Of a DNA stretch of 64,000 bases, positions 17,693 through 26,193 are shown in pieces. Within the stretch, counting starts at the first letter, position 1; every line of letters begins with the position of its first letter. The notes below the pieces were generated by a model, which was not told the origin of the DNA, did not search any database, and saw only the letters and a list, made by a program, of their open reading frames with translations. The stretch comes from a bacterium. GTDB taxonomy: Bacteria > Spirochaetota > Leptospiria > Leptospirales > Leptonemataceae. Where the stretch lies: positions 62,001 to 126,000 of the forward strand of contig JANSYA010000011.1 in assembly GCA_024742665.1 (NCBI GenBank), read 5' to 3'. The position numbers and the translations under genes were made by a program.

Positions 17693-18291
17693 TCGAAAAA
17701 GGCCTGGAAGAGATTTCCTTGAGCGATCTCGCCACACGCTGCGAAATTCCGCCGGGATCGCTGTATCACTTCTATCCCAGCCTGCCGAAACTTTTCGGGG
17801 CGCTGGCCGCCGAATTCTATTCAGAACTGCGGGATTATTTTCGTCAATCCTATCGTTCCATTCGCGCGGACACCTGGCAGGGTTACCTCGATAATCTAAT
17901 CCAGACCTCCTGTGATTTTTACCGCGCCAACCCGGCCTACCAGGAACTCATCCTCAGCGGCAAAGCCTCGGACGACGTGAAACGCAAGGCCCGCCTGGAC
18001 GACTTCTTTTTACTGATCTTTCGCCGCGATCTGATTCAGCGACTCGGCCTGCCGGCCATCGCAAACGATCGAGAGATTTTCAACAACACGCTGCAAATCG
18101 TAGAACTCATGCTTTCGCTCACCGTAATTCGCGAAGGCGAACTCAGCGAGCGCGGCGTAGTCGAAGCGAAGCGCGCCGGGCGAGCCTACCTGGGATTGTA
18201 CTTCCCGGCGGTTGTAAATTCACCGGACAACTCTGTGAACCACATTGCGACGAACGAAAGCGACCGCGAACAAAGCGATACAGATTCTTAA
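17599..18291 (+). CDS. TetR/AcrR family regulator
   Basis: A 230-residue regulator. The N-terminal helix-turn-helix is recognisable (SLSDLATRCEIPPGSLYHFY), with the family tyrosine pair after the recognition helix. The C-terminal ligand/dimer domain is not assignable. GGAA precedes the ATG weakly, while a stronger site upstream serves an overlapping frame. The gene converges on the photolyase gene so tightly that the two stop codons share bases (TTAA at 18288-18291). Its target is unknown; I see no clear operator next to it. Confidence 0.88.
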   Translation: MPASETKGTTRQQRRGRERRKIILDSFKELLIEKGLEEISLSDLATRCEIPPGSLYHFYPSLPKLFGALAAEFYSELRDYFRQSYRSIRADTWQGYLDNLIQTSCDFYRANPAYQELILSGKASDDVKRKARLDDFFLLIFRRDLIQRLGLPAIANDREIFNNTLQIVELMLSLTVIREGELSERGVVEAKRAGRAYLGLYFPAVVNSPDNSVNHIATNESDREQSDTDS

Positions 18292-19868
18292 ACGCCGATG
18301 CTGCCTGGATTCTTTTTGATCTTCACCGCCTGAAGATGAATCGCTTTCAGCTCCGCCGGCAATTTGCGCTCCAGATTTTTGACCTGCAAACTCATGCGCG
18401 GATTTTTTCTCAAGACACCGCGATTGCGAGCCAGAAAGTCCCAGTACAAAGTCGTATACGGACAGGCGTCGGGCCCGGTCGCTTCGGCGGGCTTGAATCG
18501 GCAGCTCGCACAGTAGTCGCTCATGCGCTGAATGTACTTGCCCGACGCGGCGTAGGGTTTCGTGGCCATCACGCCGCCGTCGGCGAACTGCGACATGCCC
18601 AGAGTGTTCGGCATCTCCACCCACTCCACCGCGTCAACGTACACTGCGAGATACCACTCGTGCACCCGCGCCGGCTCGACGCCCAACAGCAAAGCGAAGA
18701 GTCCGGTAATCATCAGCCGCTGGATGTGATGCGCGTACCCGAAGCGCATCGTCTGCTGAATCGTCTCGCGCAAACAGTTCATTTCGGTTTCGCCGTCCCA
18801 ATAAAACTCGGGCAGAGCCTCGTGCGCGTCGAGCGCATTGCGCTCCGCGTATTCCGGCATTTGCGTCCAGTAGATTCCGCGCACAAACTCTCGCCAGCCG
18901 AGAATCTGGCGAACGAATCCTTCCACCGAATTGAGCGGCGCGGCCCCTCTGGCGTGCGCCGCAATCGCCGCCGCGCACACTTCACGCGGATTCAACAGCT
19001 TTAAGTTTAATGCGGCCGACAGCCGCGAATGATAGAGATAGGGTTCGCCGCTCACCAGCGCGTCCTGGTATCGACCAAAGTCCGGCAGACGTTTTTGAAT
19101 GAAATCATCGAGGGCTTGCAGGGCCTGCGGGCGATCTACGGGCCAGTCGAATTCTCCCAGAGATCCAGGATGATTCCCGAAACGCCGCTCGACCATCGCA
19201 AGCACCGTACGGGTAATTTCGTCGGGCGCGAAGGCGATAGGGCGGGCAAGCTCAGGCCTTTCGTTTTTGCCGAAGCTTTCGCGGTTCTCCGAGTCGTAGT
19301 TCCAGCGACCGCCCAGAGGCTTGCCGTCGGGCTCCATAAGATAAGCGGTGCGCTTGCGCAGATCGCGATAGTAGTATTCGAGCACCAGAGACTTACGGCC
19401 TTCGGCGTACTGCTTGAAGTCCCGAACCAGATCGAAGAAATGAGTATCGGGCAGCACGTCCAGCGGCAGACCCGCGGCGGCGGACCGCGTCTGCATCTCC
19501 CGCAGCAGTCGCCACTCCCCCGGCGCCGTCATGCGAATGCGGTCGGGGCGCAGACGGCGAAGACTCTCTTCCAGCGCAGCGCCCAGGCTTTCGTCTGCTC
19601 CACCGCGGTCGTCATATTCCGCGCTGTCGGCCAGCTCTCGATAATATACGCGAAAGCCCGCGTCCCGGAGCGTATCCCGGAAGTGACGCATAGCGCTCAA
19701 GAACAGCGCGATCCGCGCTTTGTGGGAAGGGACGTGACGCGCTTCTCCCGCGACCTCCGCCATCCAGACGGCGTCCTGCTCGCGATCGAAATTCTCGCGC
19801 AGTACCAGAGCGTCCCGGTCTAACTGGTCCCCCAGCACAACGACCAGATTCCGAATCGAGTCTCCCAT
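18288..19868 (-). CDS. Iron-sulfur bacterial photolyase/cryptochrome (FeS-BCP, PhrB-type)
   Basis: A 526-residue flavoprotein of the FeS-BCP group, which repairs (6-4) photoproducts or acts as a cryptochrome. The N-terminus (LVVVLGDQLDRDALVL) is typical. Four cysteines, Cys365, Cys453, Cys456 and Cys469, have spacings of 88, 3 and 13, the same as the [4Fe-4S] ligands of PhrB (350, 438, 441, 454). The FAD/DNA region (WREFVRGIYW, LGMSQFADGG) is intact. The ATG overlaps the stop of the upstream BLUF-cyclase gene by one base (TGATG), so the two are translationally coupled. FeS-BCPs carry FAD plus a lumazine antenna in known cases. Confidence 0.92.
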   Translation of the reverse strand: MGDSIRNLVVVLGDQLDRDALVLRENFDREQDAVWMAEVAGEARHVPSHKARIALFLSAMRHFRDTLRDAGFRVYYRELADSAEYDDRGGADESLGAALEESLRRLRPDRIRMTAPGEWRLLREMQTRSAAAGLPLDVLPDTHFFDLVRDFKQYAEGRKSLVLEYYYRDLRKRTAYLMEPDGKPLGGRWNYDSENRESFGKNERPELARPIAFAPDEITRTVLAMVERRFGNHPGSLGEFDWPVDRPQALQALDDFIQKRLPDFGRYQDALVSGEPYLYHSRLSAALNLKLLNPREVCAAAIAAHARGAAPLNSVEGFVRQILGWREFVRGIYWTQMPEYAERNALDAHEALPEFYWDGETEMNCLRETIQQTMRFGYAHHIQRLMITGLFALLLGVEPARVHEWYLAVYVDAVEWVEMPNTLGMSQFADGGVMATKPYAASGKYIQRMSDYCASCRFKPAEATGPDACPYTTLYWDFLARNRGVLRKNPRMSLQVKNLERKLPAELKAIHLQAVKIKKNPGSIGV

Positions 19869-20926
19869 CAGGAAGTCGCGACTGCGAGATTTTCCTGCAA
19901 CTTTTCACGCAGAAGGTTACCGTTCATCGTAAGACTCATCGACGGATCGTCGATCGTGTAAATATTGAGATGCACGGTCTTGCCTTTGGGACGATACAGG
20001 CCGACCTTCCGAACGCGATCCCGATTCGAAAGCGCTTCAAAAATCCCGTCATCGAAAATCAGGCCGCGTTCCACGCGACGGGTGACGCCTTCGAGACGGG
20101 CGGCGGTGTTTACGACATCGCCCAGCAGAGTATAGTCGCGCCGCGAGCCCGATCCGATATTGCCTTCCAGCACTGTTCCCCGCGTAATACCCACCCCCGC
20201 GTGCAGATATTTCAGCGGACTGTCCTCCGGCGAGTTCAGACGAATGGTCTGCAGATGTTTTTGCAGCGCGACCGCGGCTTCCACCGCCGCCTGCGATTGA
20301 TCGCCAGCAAAGCGCGCCATAAAGCCGTCCCCGGTCAGCTTGAGCACGTCGCCGCCCTGGGCGCTGATCGACGAAATCGAAGCGTCGTAGAAGGCGTCGA
20401 GCATCGCGGTCACCTTTTCGACCGGAAGCAGCTCCGCGAGAGTCGTCGAGCCGACGATATCCGCGAACATAACGACGGCTTCCTTTTTACGCGAGGGAGC
20501 GAGCAGCGGATTCTCTCCGTTTTCGATCGTACTGCGCACGAACTCGGAAGTGTATTTTTCCATGATCCGGTGGGTCTTCGAAAGCGAGTCGAGCATATTC
20601 TTAATCGGCCGCACGAGAGTATCGCTATTTTCGTCGAGTAAGACCGTCTTCATACTCCAATCCGGGTACTCGCGAGCCTCGATGTCCTGCTCTACTTTGA
20701 GAATAAACACCCGGTCATGCCGGTCGTCCTGGCTGATGCGTTCGAAGCAGGCCGCGACCGCGTCCTCTTCGCCTTCCAGAATTTGATAGAAGATATTCCG
20801 AAAACAAAACAGCGCGCCGGTCAATTGGTCGCGACTGTTGTTACGGACCGAGACTTCGCCAATTTGGTTGACCTCATCGGAACTCAGGGGGCGGGAGAAA
20901 TTAGAAATATATGTAATTCGCTTCAT
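19868..20926 (-). CDS. Photoactivated adenylyl cyclase (BLUF domain plus class III cyclase)
   Basis: A 352-residue protein starting MKRITYIS. The N-terminal ~100 residues are a BLUF flavin domain with Tyr6, Asn30, Gln48 (FYQILEG) and the WSMK segment, matching the photocycle residues of Beggiatoa bPAC one position offset. The C-terminal cyclase has the metal Asp in MFADIVGSTT, Lys196 and Asp200 in LKLTGDG, and Thr266 in YTLLGDVVNTAARLE. Lys plus Thr gives ATP specificity. Blue light should raise cyclic AMP. I chose the start at 20926 because it begins the domain exactly; the frame is open for 31 more codons upstream. It forms an operon with the downstream photolyase. Similar cyclases are known from Leptonema and Turneriella. 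Confidence 0.95.
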   Translation of the reverse strand: MKRITYISNFSRPLSSDEVNQIGEVSVRNNSRDQLTGALFCFRNIFYQILEGEEDAVAACFERISQDDRHDRVFILKVEQDIEAREYPDWSMKTVLLDENSDTLVRPIKNMLDSLSKTHRIMEKYTSEFVRSTIENGENPLLAPSRKKEAVVMFADIVGSTTLAELLPVEKVTAMLDAFYDASISSISAQGGDVLKLTGDGFMARFAGDQSQAAVEAAVALQKHLQTIRLNSPEDSPLKYLHAGVGITRGTVLEGNIGSGSRRDYTLLGDVVNTAARLEGVTRRVERGLIFDDGIFEALSNRDRVRKVGLYRPKGKTVHLNIYTIDDPSMSLTMNGNLLREKLQENLAVATS

Positions 20927-21049
20927 AGACACTATGAATATAGTCACACGACGGGCCCGGGACAATTTCTTTTCAAGCCGGCGGCTGCAGCGGCGCTGCG
21001 GGCCGGAAATGATTTGCACGAATTTCCCGGCCGTGGCGTGCTCGGCGAT

Positions 21050-22456
21050 ATGCGTAGATCGATCCGGGTTCCAATTTCTGCAGCGCGACAGCCCCAGGGC
21101 GTCCCTCGCGTTCTTGCCGGCCTGATCGCCGCGACGCTAGCGCTTGTGCTGGCGACGGGCTCTTTGAACGCGCGCGATCTCGAAAGCGCTGTCGCCGCCG
21201 TCCCGAATCCCCGGGCGCAGGACGGCGGCTGGGTTTCCGATCCGGCCGGAGCCATCGCGGCCCGGCACGCCGAGATCAACGCCGCGATCGCGGAATTGGA
21301 ACGCCAGACGAGCGTGGAGATCGCCGTCGTCGTTCTGCCATCGATCGGCGAATTCGTGCCGAAACAATTCGCGACGGAGCTTTTCAATCACTGGGGCGTC
21401 GGTAAAAAAGATCGCGACAACGGCGTGCTGGTCTTGCAGGTGCTGGACCAGCGGCGGGTCGAAATCGAAACCGGCTACGGACTCGAAGGCGCCCTCCCCG
21501 ACGTGAAGTGCCGTTGGATTATCGACGACATTGCGATTCCGTTTTTCAAGGCCGGCAGTCTCTCCGACGGCCATCTTGAGATGGTGCGCGCCCTGGAACG
21601 CGGCATTCGCGATTCTGAGATCGGACGCGCAGAGCTCACCGGCGCGGTCACTCTCCAACCGAACGCGGCGGTCGATCCGGCGCCAATGCAGTGGGAGCTG
21701 CCCCACATCGACCCGGCCCTCACGGATTTTGATGAAAATTCCGTCAGCGCGGCGCTGGCCGTGTTCGCGATTCCCGCAGGCGCAATCCTGCTGCTGCTCT
21801 GGGCCTTTCTGTATCGCCGCTTTCGCGCGACGAACCCGGAACCATACGCCGAATACCTGTACTATAAAAGCCGCTCCCGAATGGCGACGGTCGGCACGAG
21901 TATGATGACTTCAGCGCCCGGTCTCTGGGAAGTGCAGAGCGTCGAGTCGGGCTGGTCCTTTCTGGCGGTGCTGCCAGGGCTCTTTCTGACGGAACGACGG
22001 CGATCGAAGCGATTGAAAGCGCTGCGAGACAAGCCGCGCATCGATCCCAAAAGCGGCGAGGAGATGCGGCGACTCTCTGAGCAGGAAGACGACGCCTATC
22101 TGGAATCGGGTAACGTTTCGGAAGAAAAGCTGGGCTCCCTTGACTACGACGTGTGGGTATCTTCGTCGGACTATCATAAGATTGAACGCTACGAAGGCCA
22201 CGTTTCGGCGAGCGATTGCGATGACTGCGGTTACAAAACATACCGGCAGACTTCTTCGCGCACCATTACCGCGGCGACCACGTCATCGAGCGGCCTGGCG
22301 GAAGACACATACGAATGCGCCCACTGCGGCAAGCGCGACATCGTTCGCCGGACCATTCCGAAAATCAGCACGTCTTCCGGATCGGGAGGCTCGTCGGGAG
22401 GCGGCTCTTTCGGCGGGGGATCATCGGGCGGCGGCGGCGCGGGCGGATCTTATTGA
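21050..22456 (+). CDS. TPM-domain membrane protein with zinc-ribbon-like and Gly/Ser-rich tail
   Basis: A 468-residue YgcG-type protein. After an N-terminal hydrophobic signal (about 25-45), a TPM domain (about 60-197) shows DNGVLVLQVLDQRRVEIETG and GYGLEGALPD. One membrane helix follows (about 235-258), then a cytosolic part with two C-x2-C pairs (CDDC and CAHC, about 389-430) like a zinc ribbon, and a Gly/Ser-rich end (SSGGGSFGGGSS). TPM domains are linked to phosphatase activity or photosystem/membrane-protein repair in other organisms; no role is assignable here. It is divergent from the photoactivated cyclase gene, sharing a 123-base promoter region. Confidence 0.85.
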   Translation: MRRSIRVPISAARQPQGVPRVLAGLIAATLALVLATGSLNARDLESAVAAVPNPRAQDGGWVSDPAGAIAARHAEINAAIAELERQTSVEIAVVVLPSIGEFVPKQFATELFNHWGVGKKDRDNGVLVLQVLDQRRVEIETGYGLEGALPDVKCRWIIDDIAIPFFKAGSLSDGHLEMVRALERGIRDSEIGRAELTGAVTLQPNAAVDPAPMQWELPHIDPALTDFDENSVSAALAVFAIPAGAILLLLWAFLYRRFRATNPEPYAEYLYYKSRSRMATVGTSMMTSAPGLWEVQSVESGWSFLAVLPGLFLTERRRSKRLKALRDKPRIDPKSGEEMRRLSEQEDDAYLESGNVSEEKLGSLDYDVWVSSSDYHKIERYEGHVSASDCDDCGYKTYRQTSSRTITAATTSSSGLAEDTYECAHCGKRDIVRRTIPKISTSSGSGGSSGGGSFGGGSSGGGGAGGSY

Positions 22457-22464
22457 TCCCGAGC

Positions 22465-23763
22465 TCAAGGCTGAGATGGCGCGGCGCGGCAGTGCGCCGG
22501 CGGTTCGGGGGGCGGCGCGTCGGGATCGCTGAAGCGCGGGTCGTTTAAGAAACACTCGTCCGTAAGCGATTCTAAAAAGGCCACTAAGTCGCGTTCTTCA
22601 TCGGCGGACAGTTCTAAAGGACGAATGCGCGGATCTTTATGCAGATTCTTGCGTCCATCGCCGGCCAACGGGCCGCTCTTGATATTCCGGCCGCCGGCAT
22701 TGAAATGCGCGACGACTTCGGCGAGCGTCTCGATGCTGCCGTCGTGCATATAGGGCCCGGTTACGGCGACGTTGCGCAGCGACGGCGTGCGAAAGCGACC
22801 GCGATCTTCTGGGCGACCGGTGACGAGATGCAGCCCCTGGGTCTGTCGCGGCGCGGCCCGCGATCCGTGCAGGGCCTGGTCCGGATAATCGTTTTGCAAT
22901 CCTACGTTGTATAAACCGATGTTATAATAATTTAAGCGCTGTGTCTCGCGATCGCGATTCAAATTCACGCCGCTGTGACAGTCGGCGCAGCCGGTCCGCT
23001 CCGATTCGAACAGCTCCCGTCCCCGGCTAGCGGCCGGCGACAGATCCCCGCGATCATAAGGGCTGCGATACGCAACCATCGTCGCCTGGAAGGCGGCCAG
23101 CGCCCGGGCGACGTTCGTAATGTGCATGATCCGCCCCACGTCCTTCGGCGCAGATCCCGCGTTCAGTCCGCGCTCCGGAAAGGCCGCGACGAACATCTGC
23201 GAATAGGACGGATTCGCATCGTCCGACTGCAGGCGACGCGTAACGACCCATTCCATACCGCTGATAGCCATCTCTTCGATCGTTGTATTTGTATTTTCAG
23301 AAAACAGCGGGATCAACACCTGATTGTCAAAGCGCGTCACTTCCGGATTGAACCAGGTCAGCGTTGAAAAATATCCGGCGTTGGTTAATGCGAGCGCGTT
23401 GCGCGGATGCGTTGCGCCGGTTGAACCGAGGGAACGGGCCCGACCGTCCGAGAAGGCCAGCTTCTGAATATGACAGCTTGCGCAGGATTGATTCGCATCC
23501 CGCGAAAGCGCCGCTTCATAAAACAAACGCCGCCCAAGAGCGACGCGTTCCGGAGTAATGCAAACGCCGGCCGGATGGGGCGGCGGCGCGAAGTCCGGGG
23601 GCAAAGCGAAATCATAGTCGGCGCAGTTCGTTGCGCCGGATCCAGGCGAAAACCAATCGCAGGCCGGAAGCAGACCGGCGAGCGACAGTGCGAGTGCGAG
23701 TGCGAGTGCGACCGTCGCCGGAAACGGTACGTGGCCGCCGGTCTTGCGATCACGCTTGATCAT
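22465..23763 (-). CDS. MauG / cytochrome c peroxidase family dihaem lipoprotein
   Basis: A 432-residue dihaem protein with haem sites CASCH and CADCH and the family C-terminal block FRTPSLRNVAVTGPYMHDGS. The signal peptide ends in LLPAC, so it is a probable lipoprotein. The hydrophobic core is encoded partly by a 6-bp repeat. It is longer than the MauG-like protein at 3304-4404 and has a different insert after the first haem (RNALALTNAGYFSTLTWFNP), closer to the MbnH branch of the family. It is the last gene of a three-gene operon whose exported products are candidate substrates or partners. Confidence 0.88.
   Translation of the reverse strand: MIKRDRKTGGHVPFPATVALALALALSLAGLLPACDWFSPGSGATNCADYDFALPPDFAPPPHPAGVCITPERVALGRRLFYEAALSRDANQSCASCHIQKLAFSDGRARSLGSTGATHPRNALALTNAGYFSTLTWFNPEVTRFDNQVLIPLFSENTNTTIEEMAISGMEWVVTRRLQSDDANPSYSQMFVAAFPERGLNAGSAPKDVGRIMHITNVARALAAFQATMVAYRSPYDRGDLSPAASRGRELFESERTGCADCHSGVNLNRDRETQRLNYYNIGLYNVGLQNDYPDQALHGSRAAPRQTQGLHLVTGRPEDRGRFRTPSLRNVAVTGPYMHDGSIETLAEVVAHFNAGGRNIKSGPLAGDGRKNLHKDPRIRPLELSADEERDLVAFLESLTDECFLNDPRFSDPDAPPPEPPAHCRAAPSQP
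23687..23710. repeat. Hexanucleotide repeat in signal peptide
   Basis: Four perfect AGTGCG units in a row, read on the minus strand as Ala-Leu codons in the signal-peptide core of the MauG-like lipoprotein. Slippage would stay in frame and change only the hydrophobic length. Confidence 0.9.
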
Positions 23764-23800
23764 ACCGGAGCTGTAGGCCGCCGCTGCGGAATATCCCGTT

Positions 23801-25114
23801 TTAGAATCCCGGAGCTTCCGACGCCGGATGAAAGGCGATCGAAGAGTTCAAACCGTCGATCGTCGACTGCTGTAAATCGTCGAAACCGCCGGCTCCGGCA
23901 CCGCTCGTATCGATTTTATTGAACAGAGCCTGCACGCCAGGATAGCCGCCGTTCACGGAAGGATCGGGAAAGCCGTCCGGCACCGTCGAAGACGACTGAC
24001 CGTCCGCGAGAAATCCCGCGCCGTTAAAAGTGCCGAAGCCGAGGTTTACAATGCCGCAGATCTGGCCGTTCGTCGTGAGGTCGTTCACGGCAATGCCCGA
24101 CAACGCGGTGGTCTCGAAATTCGTAAGGGTCTTTTGTCCGTAAGCTAAGGCGTAATAGAAATTACCGGTGCCGCATCCCGTGATGGTCTGCGAAACTGTG
24201 CGCGCCGCGATACGAACGCAGAGCGCGCCGGAAGACGTTCCACCGCCTTTGAGCCCGACAGTCATCTCTTCCAGCACAACACGACCGCGATCGCTCGTCG
24301 ATGCGGCGGCGGTCCCGGTTGTATTGAAGGCCGCGCCCCAGGAATAGGTTTGCCGGCGGTTCGGACTCGCGCCCGAAATATAGCTTTCGACGATCAGGTT
24401 GGGATTGTCGCTGAGCGTCGCGTCGAGAATGCCCAGGCGATAGTTTAAGAGCACGCCGTCGCCGGTGGCCGGGCTGTCGATGTCGTCGAACAGCAATTCG
24501 ACTACGTCCAGATTGTCGCTGGCCCGCCAGAGCTTGAAGCGATGATTGAAAGTTTTCGTACCGGTATAGGCGGACGAGCTGATGTTCTGGCAGGACGCGG
24601 TGGGATTGCAGGTTCCGTTCGTTTCGAGCTTCAGCTTATAGGTGACGCCGCTCAGCACCGTGGTGGTCGCAAGCTGGCTCGGACTGTTGGTTAAGAGTCC
24701 GGAATTCTTTAATCCCGTGATCAGATTATCGGCGAATGTAGAGTTGCCATTGGCCCAGGTCGCGGACTGGCGAACGAAAGCCCAGTTGTCTTCGGCGGCG
24801 GCCAGCTCCGCCGGTCCCGAAAATACGATCTGCTTGCCCGGTCCGGCATTGAATGCCACCGGAGTTCCGCCCTGCTGAACGGCTTCCAGCACGTCATAGA
24901 CCGGCTGCAGTTCCGGCACCGAGACGGCGACGCTTCCGGGCGCGACTCCGGCCCCGGTCGGCGGCGACACGACACGCACCGAGACTCCGAAGTACGCGAC
25001 CGCAATCGCCATACCCGCGACTGCGATGCCGAGCACTCTGCGAAGCGAAGGCCGCTCGGGTTTTAATATAGAAAGAATTCTGGATTTCGTTTTAGATACT
25101 TTTTTCAATTGCAT
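23801..25114 (-). CDS. Exported protein of unknown function, partner of MauG-like protein
   Basis: A 437-residue protein with a basic N-terminus and one hydrophobic segment (VLGIAVAGMAIAVAYFGVSV, about residues 27-46) that should export or anchor it. The remainder is beta-rich, Ser/Thr/Gly/Asn-rich and has paired cysteines (CNPTASC and others). I do not recognise a family; it is not MbnP by signature. TGAGAAG lies just before the ATG at 25114. It is second in a same-strand set of three, with gaps of 34 and 37 bases, ending in a MauG-like dihaem protein. It could be the substrate or scaffold for that enzyme, which is an inference. Confidence 0.7.
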   Translation of the reverse strand: MQLKKVSKTKSRILSILKPERPSLRRVLGIAVAGMAIAVAYFGVSVRVVSPPTGAGVAPGSVAVSVPELQPVYDVLEAVQQGGTPVAFNAGPGKQIVFSGPAELAAAEDNWAFVRQSATWANGNSTFADNLITGLKNSGLLTNSPSQLATTTVLSGVTYKLKLETNGTCNPTASCQNISSSAYTGTKTFNHRFKLWRASDNLDVVELLFDDIDSPATGDGVLLNYRLGILDATLSDNPNLIVESYISGASPNRRQTYSWGAAFNTTGTAAASTSDRGRVVLEEMTVGLKGGGTSSGALCVRIAARTVSQTITGCGTGNFYYALAYGQKTLTNFETTALSGIAVNDLTTNGQICGIVNLGFGTFNGAGFLADGQSSSTVPDGFPDPSVNGGYPGVQALFNKIDTSGAGAGGFDDLQQSTIDGLNSSIAFHPASEAPGF

Positions 25115-25148
25115 GGGACTTCTCAACTGAATCTAGAGTGGAATCGAT

Positions 25149-25364
25149 TTATTGCCGCAGGCCGGGCGGAATGCAAATCACCAGGCCGGAAGTATTCTGA
25201 CAGCCCTGGTTTTGATTCGCGATGACAAAGAGCGCCAGCAAACTGAGCAGGCCGGTGTTATCGTCTTCTTCCTCTTCCAGACCCAACAGCGCGCAGTTGC
25301 TGGCCCCGAGCAGGAGCGCGCCGCTCAGAAACAGGATCGTAAGTTTTCGCCAGATTTTCGCCAC
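25149..25364 (-). CDS. Small lipoprotein
   Basis: A 71-residue protein starting with GTG, with AGAGAGG about 9 bases upstream. The signal peptide ends in the lipobox LLGASNC. A short acidic stretch (LEEEEDD), a second hydrophobic segment (LLSLLALFVIA) and two cysteines near the C-terminus follow. Such acidic-after-Cys small lipoproteins occur in leptospires. It is first in the operon with the unknown exported protein and the MauG-like lipoprotein. The function is unknown. Confidence 0.75.
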   Translation of the reverse strand: MAKIWRKLTILFLSGALLLGASNCALLGLEEEEDDNTGLLSLLALFVIANQNQGCQNTSGLVICIPPGLRQ

Positions 25365-25570
25365 AGGATTGCCTCTCTGAATGAATGCCGGGCCGGGTTG
25401 CCGGCCAGCCGTTTGAATCTCTGAGATTTATTAGACGGTGTCAATGAGAAAGTTTTTGCCAAAAATTACGAATTCCTACGAGCGGAGCGACTGTATACCG
25501 CCGCCTGCGGGATCATAAAATCCGCAAAAAAACCGAAATTCGCTGTTCTCGCCGGGCTTTTCGACTGGCC

Positions 25571-25617
25571 CTCCATACGGTAGCGTATAATTTCCGACTA
25601 TACGCTACCGTATGGAG
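25571..25617. promoter_or_regulatory. Dual operator: 19-bp perfect inverted repeat over promoter and ribosome site
   Basis: Left arm 25571-25589 and right arm 25599-25617 are perfect reverse complements with a 9-base spacer. Each arm also contains its own shorter palindrome (ATACG-N4-CGTAT), as a TetR dimer site would. A TATAAT at 25586-25591 lies inside, and the right arm carries the GGAG ribosome site of the ATG at 25627. Binding would block both promoter and ribosome site. The likely binder is the TetR protein encoded two genes downstream. Confidence 0.85.
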
Positions 25618-25626
25618 AACGGCCTT

Positions 25627-26193
25627 ATGTCACAAAATCAAAGCGGCGAGCTGCGACTGGATCAGTACCTGAAGCACTTCGACTATACCGTAACCCACTC
25701 CCGCCAGGTCCCCGGGGCGCCGGATGCGGCGCTCTTCGAGCTCGTGCGACACCTCGACTTCAGTTCGTCCTGGATTATACGCACGCTCTTTTTTCTCCGG
25801 GGCCTGGGCACGAAAAATCTGAACCTGGACGCGATGGTTTCCGGAAGCGAATTCTTCCTGCTCGAAGAATTACCGTCGCGCGAAGTCGTGATCGGCGGCA
25901 TGGCGGGCCCGCAGCTGAAGCCCGTGCGGATTCGCTCCGCACCGCAGTTCCTGGAATTCGCGGATCATAACGGAATCAAAATCGCCTGGAATTTCCTGCT
26001 GACTCCCGGCGAAGCCAATACGACGATCGTCAGCACCGAAACTCGCGTCGCCTGCCTTGGTCCGAAAATGAAACGCCGTTTTTCAATCTACTGGTTTTTC
26101 GTTCGTCCCTTCAGCGGCCTGGTTCGACTGGAGATGCTGCGCATCTTGAACAAACAGGCGCGGGCAATGCGCGCCGCGACGCAAGCGCTGTGA
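25627..26193 (+). CDS. SRPBCC/START-like protein
   Basis: A 188-residue cytosolic protein with the SRPBCC-type ending STETRVACLGPKMKRRFS followed by YWFFVRPFSGLVRLEMLRILN, common in small lipid- or aromatic-binding proteins next to TetR genes. I chose the ATG at 25627 because GGAG lies 9 bases upstream; an ATG at 25612 falls inside the operator. Its stop overlaps the GTG of the following TetR gene (GTGA). It is probably regulated by that TetR protein through the palindrome upstream. The ligand is unknown. Confidence 0.8.
   Translation: MSQNQSGELRLDQYLKHFDYTVTHSRQVPGAPDAALFELVRHLDFSSSWIIRTLFFLRGLGTKNLNLDAMVSGSEFFLLEELPSREVVIGGMAGPQLKPVRIRSAPQFLEFADHNGIKIAWNFLLTPGEANTTIVSTETRVACLGPKMKRRFSIYWFFVRPFSGLVRLEMLRILNKQARAMRAATQAL

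Noticed and set aside
23801..25114. MbnP-type copper protein next to MauG-like gene
   Set aside because: Length and motifs do not match the MbnP signature that I know, so it is left as unknown.
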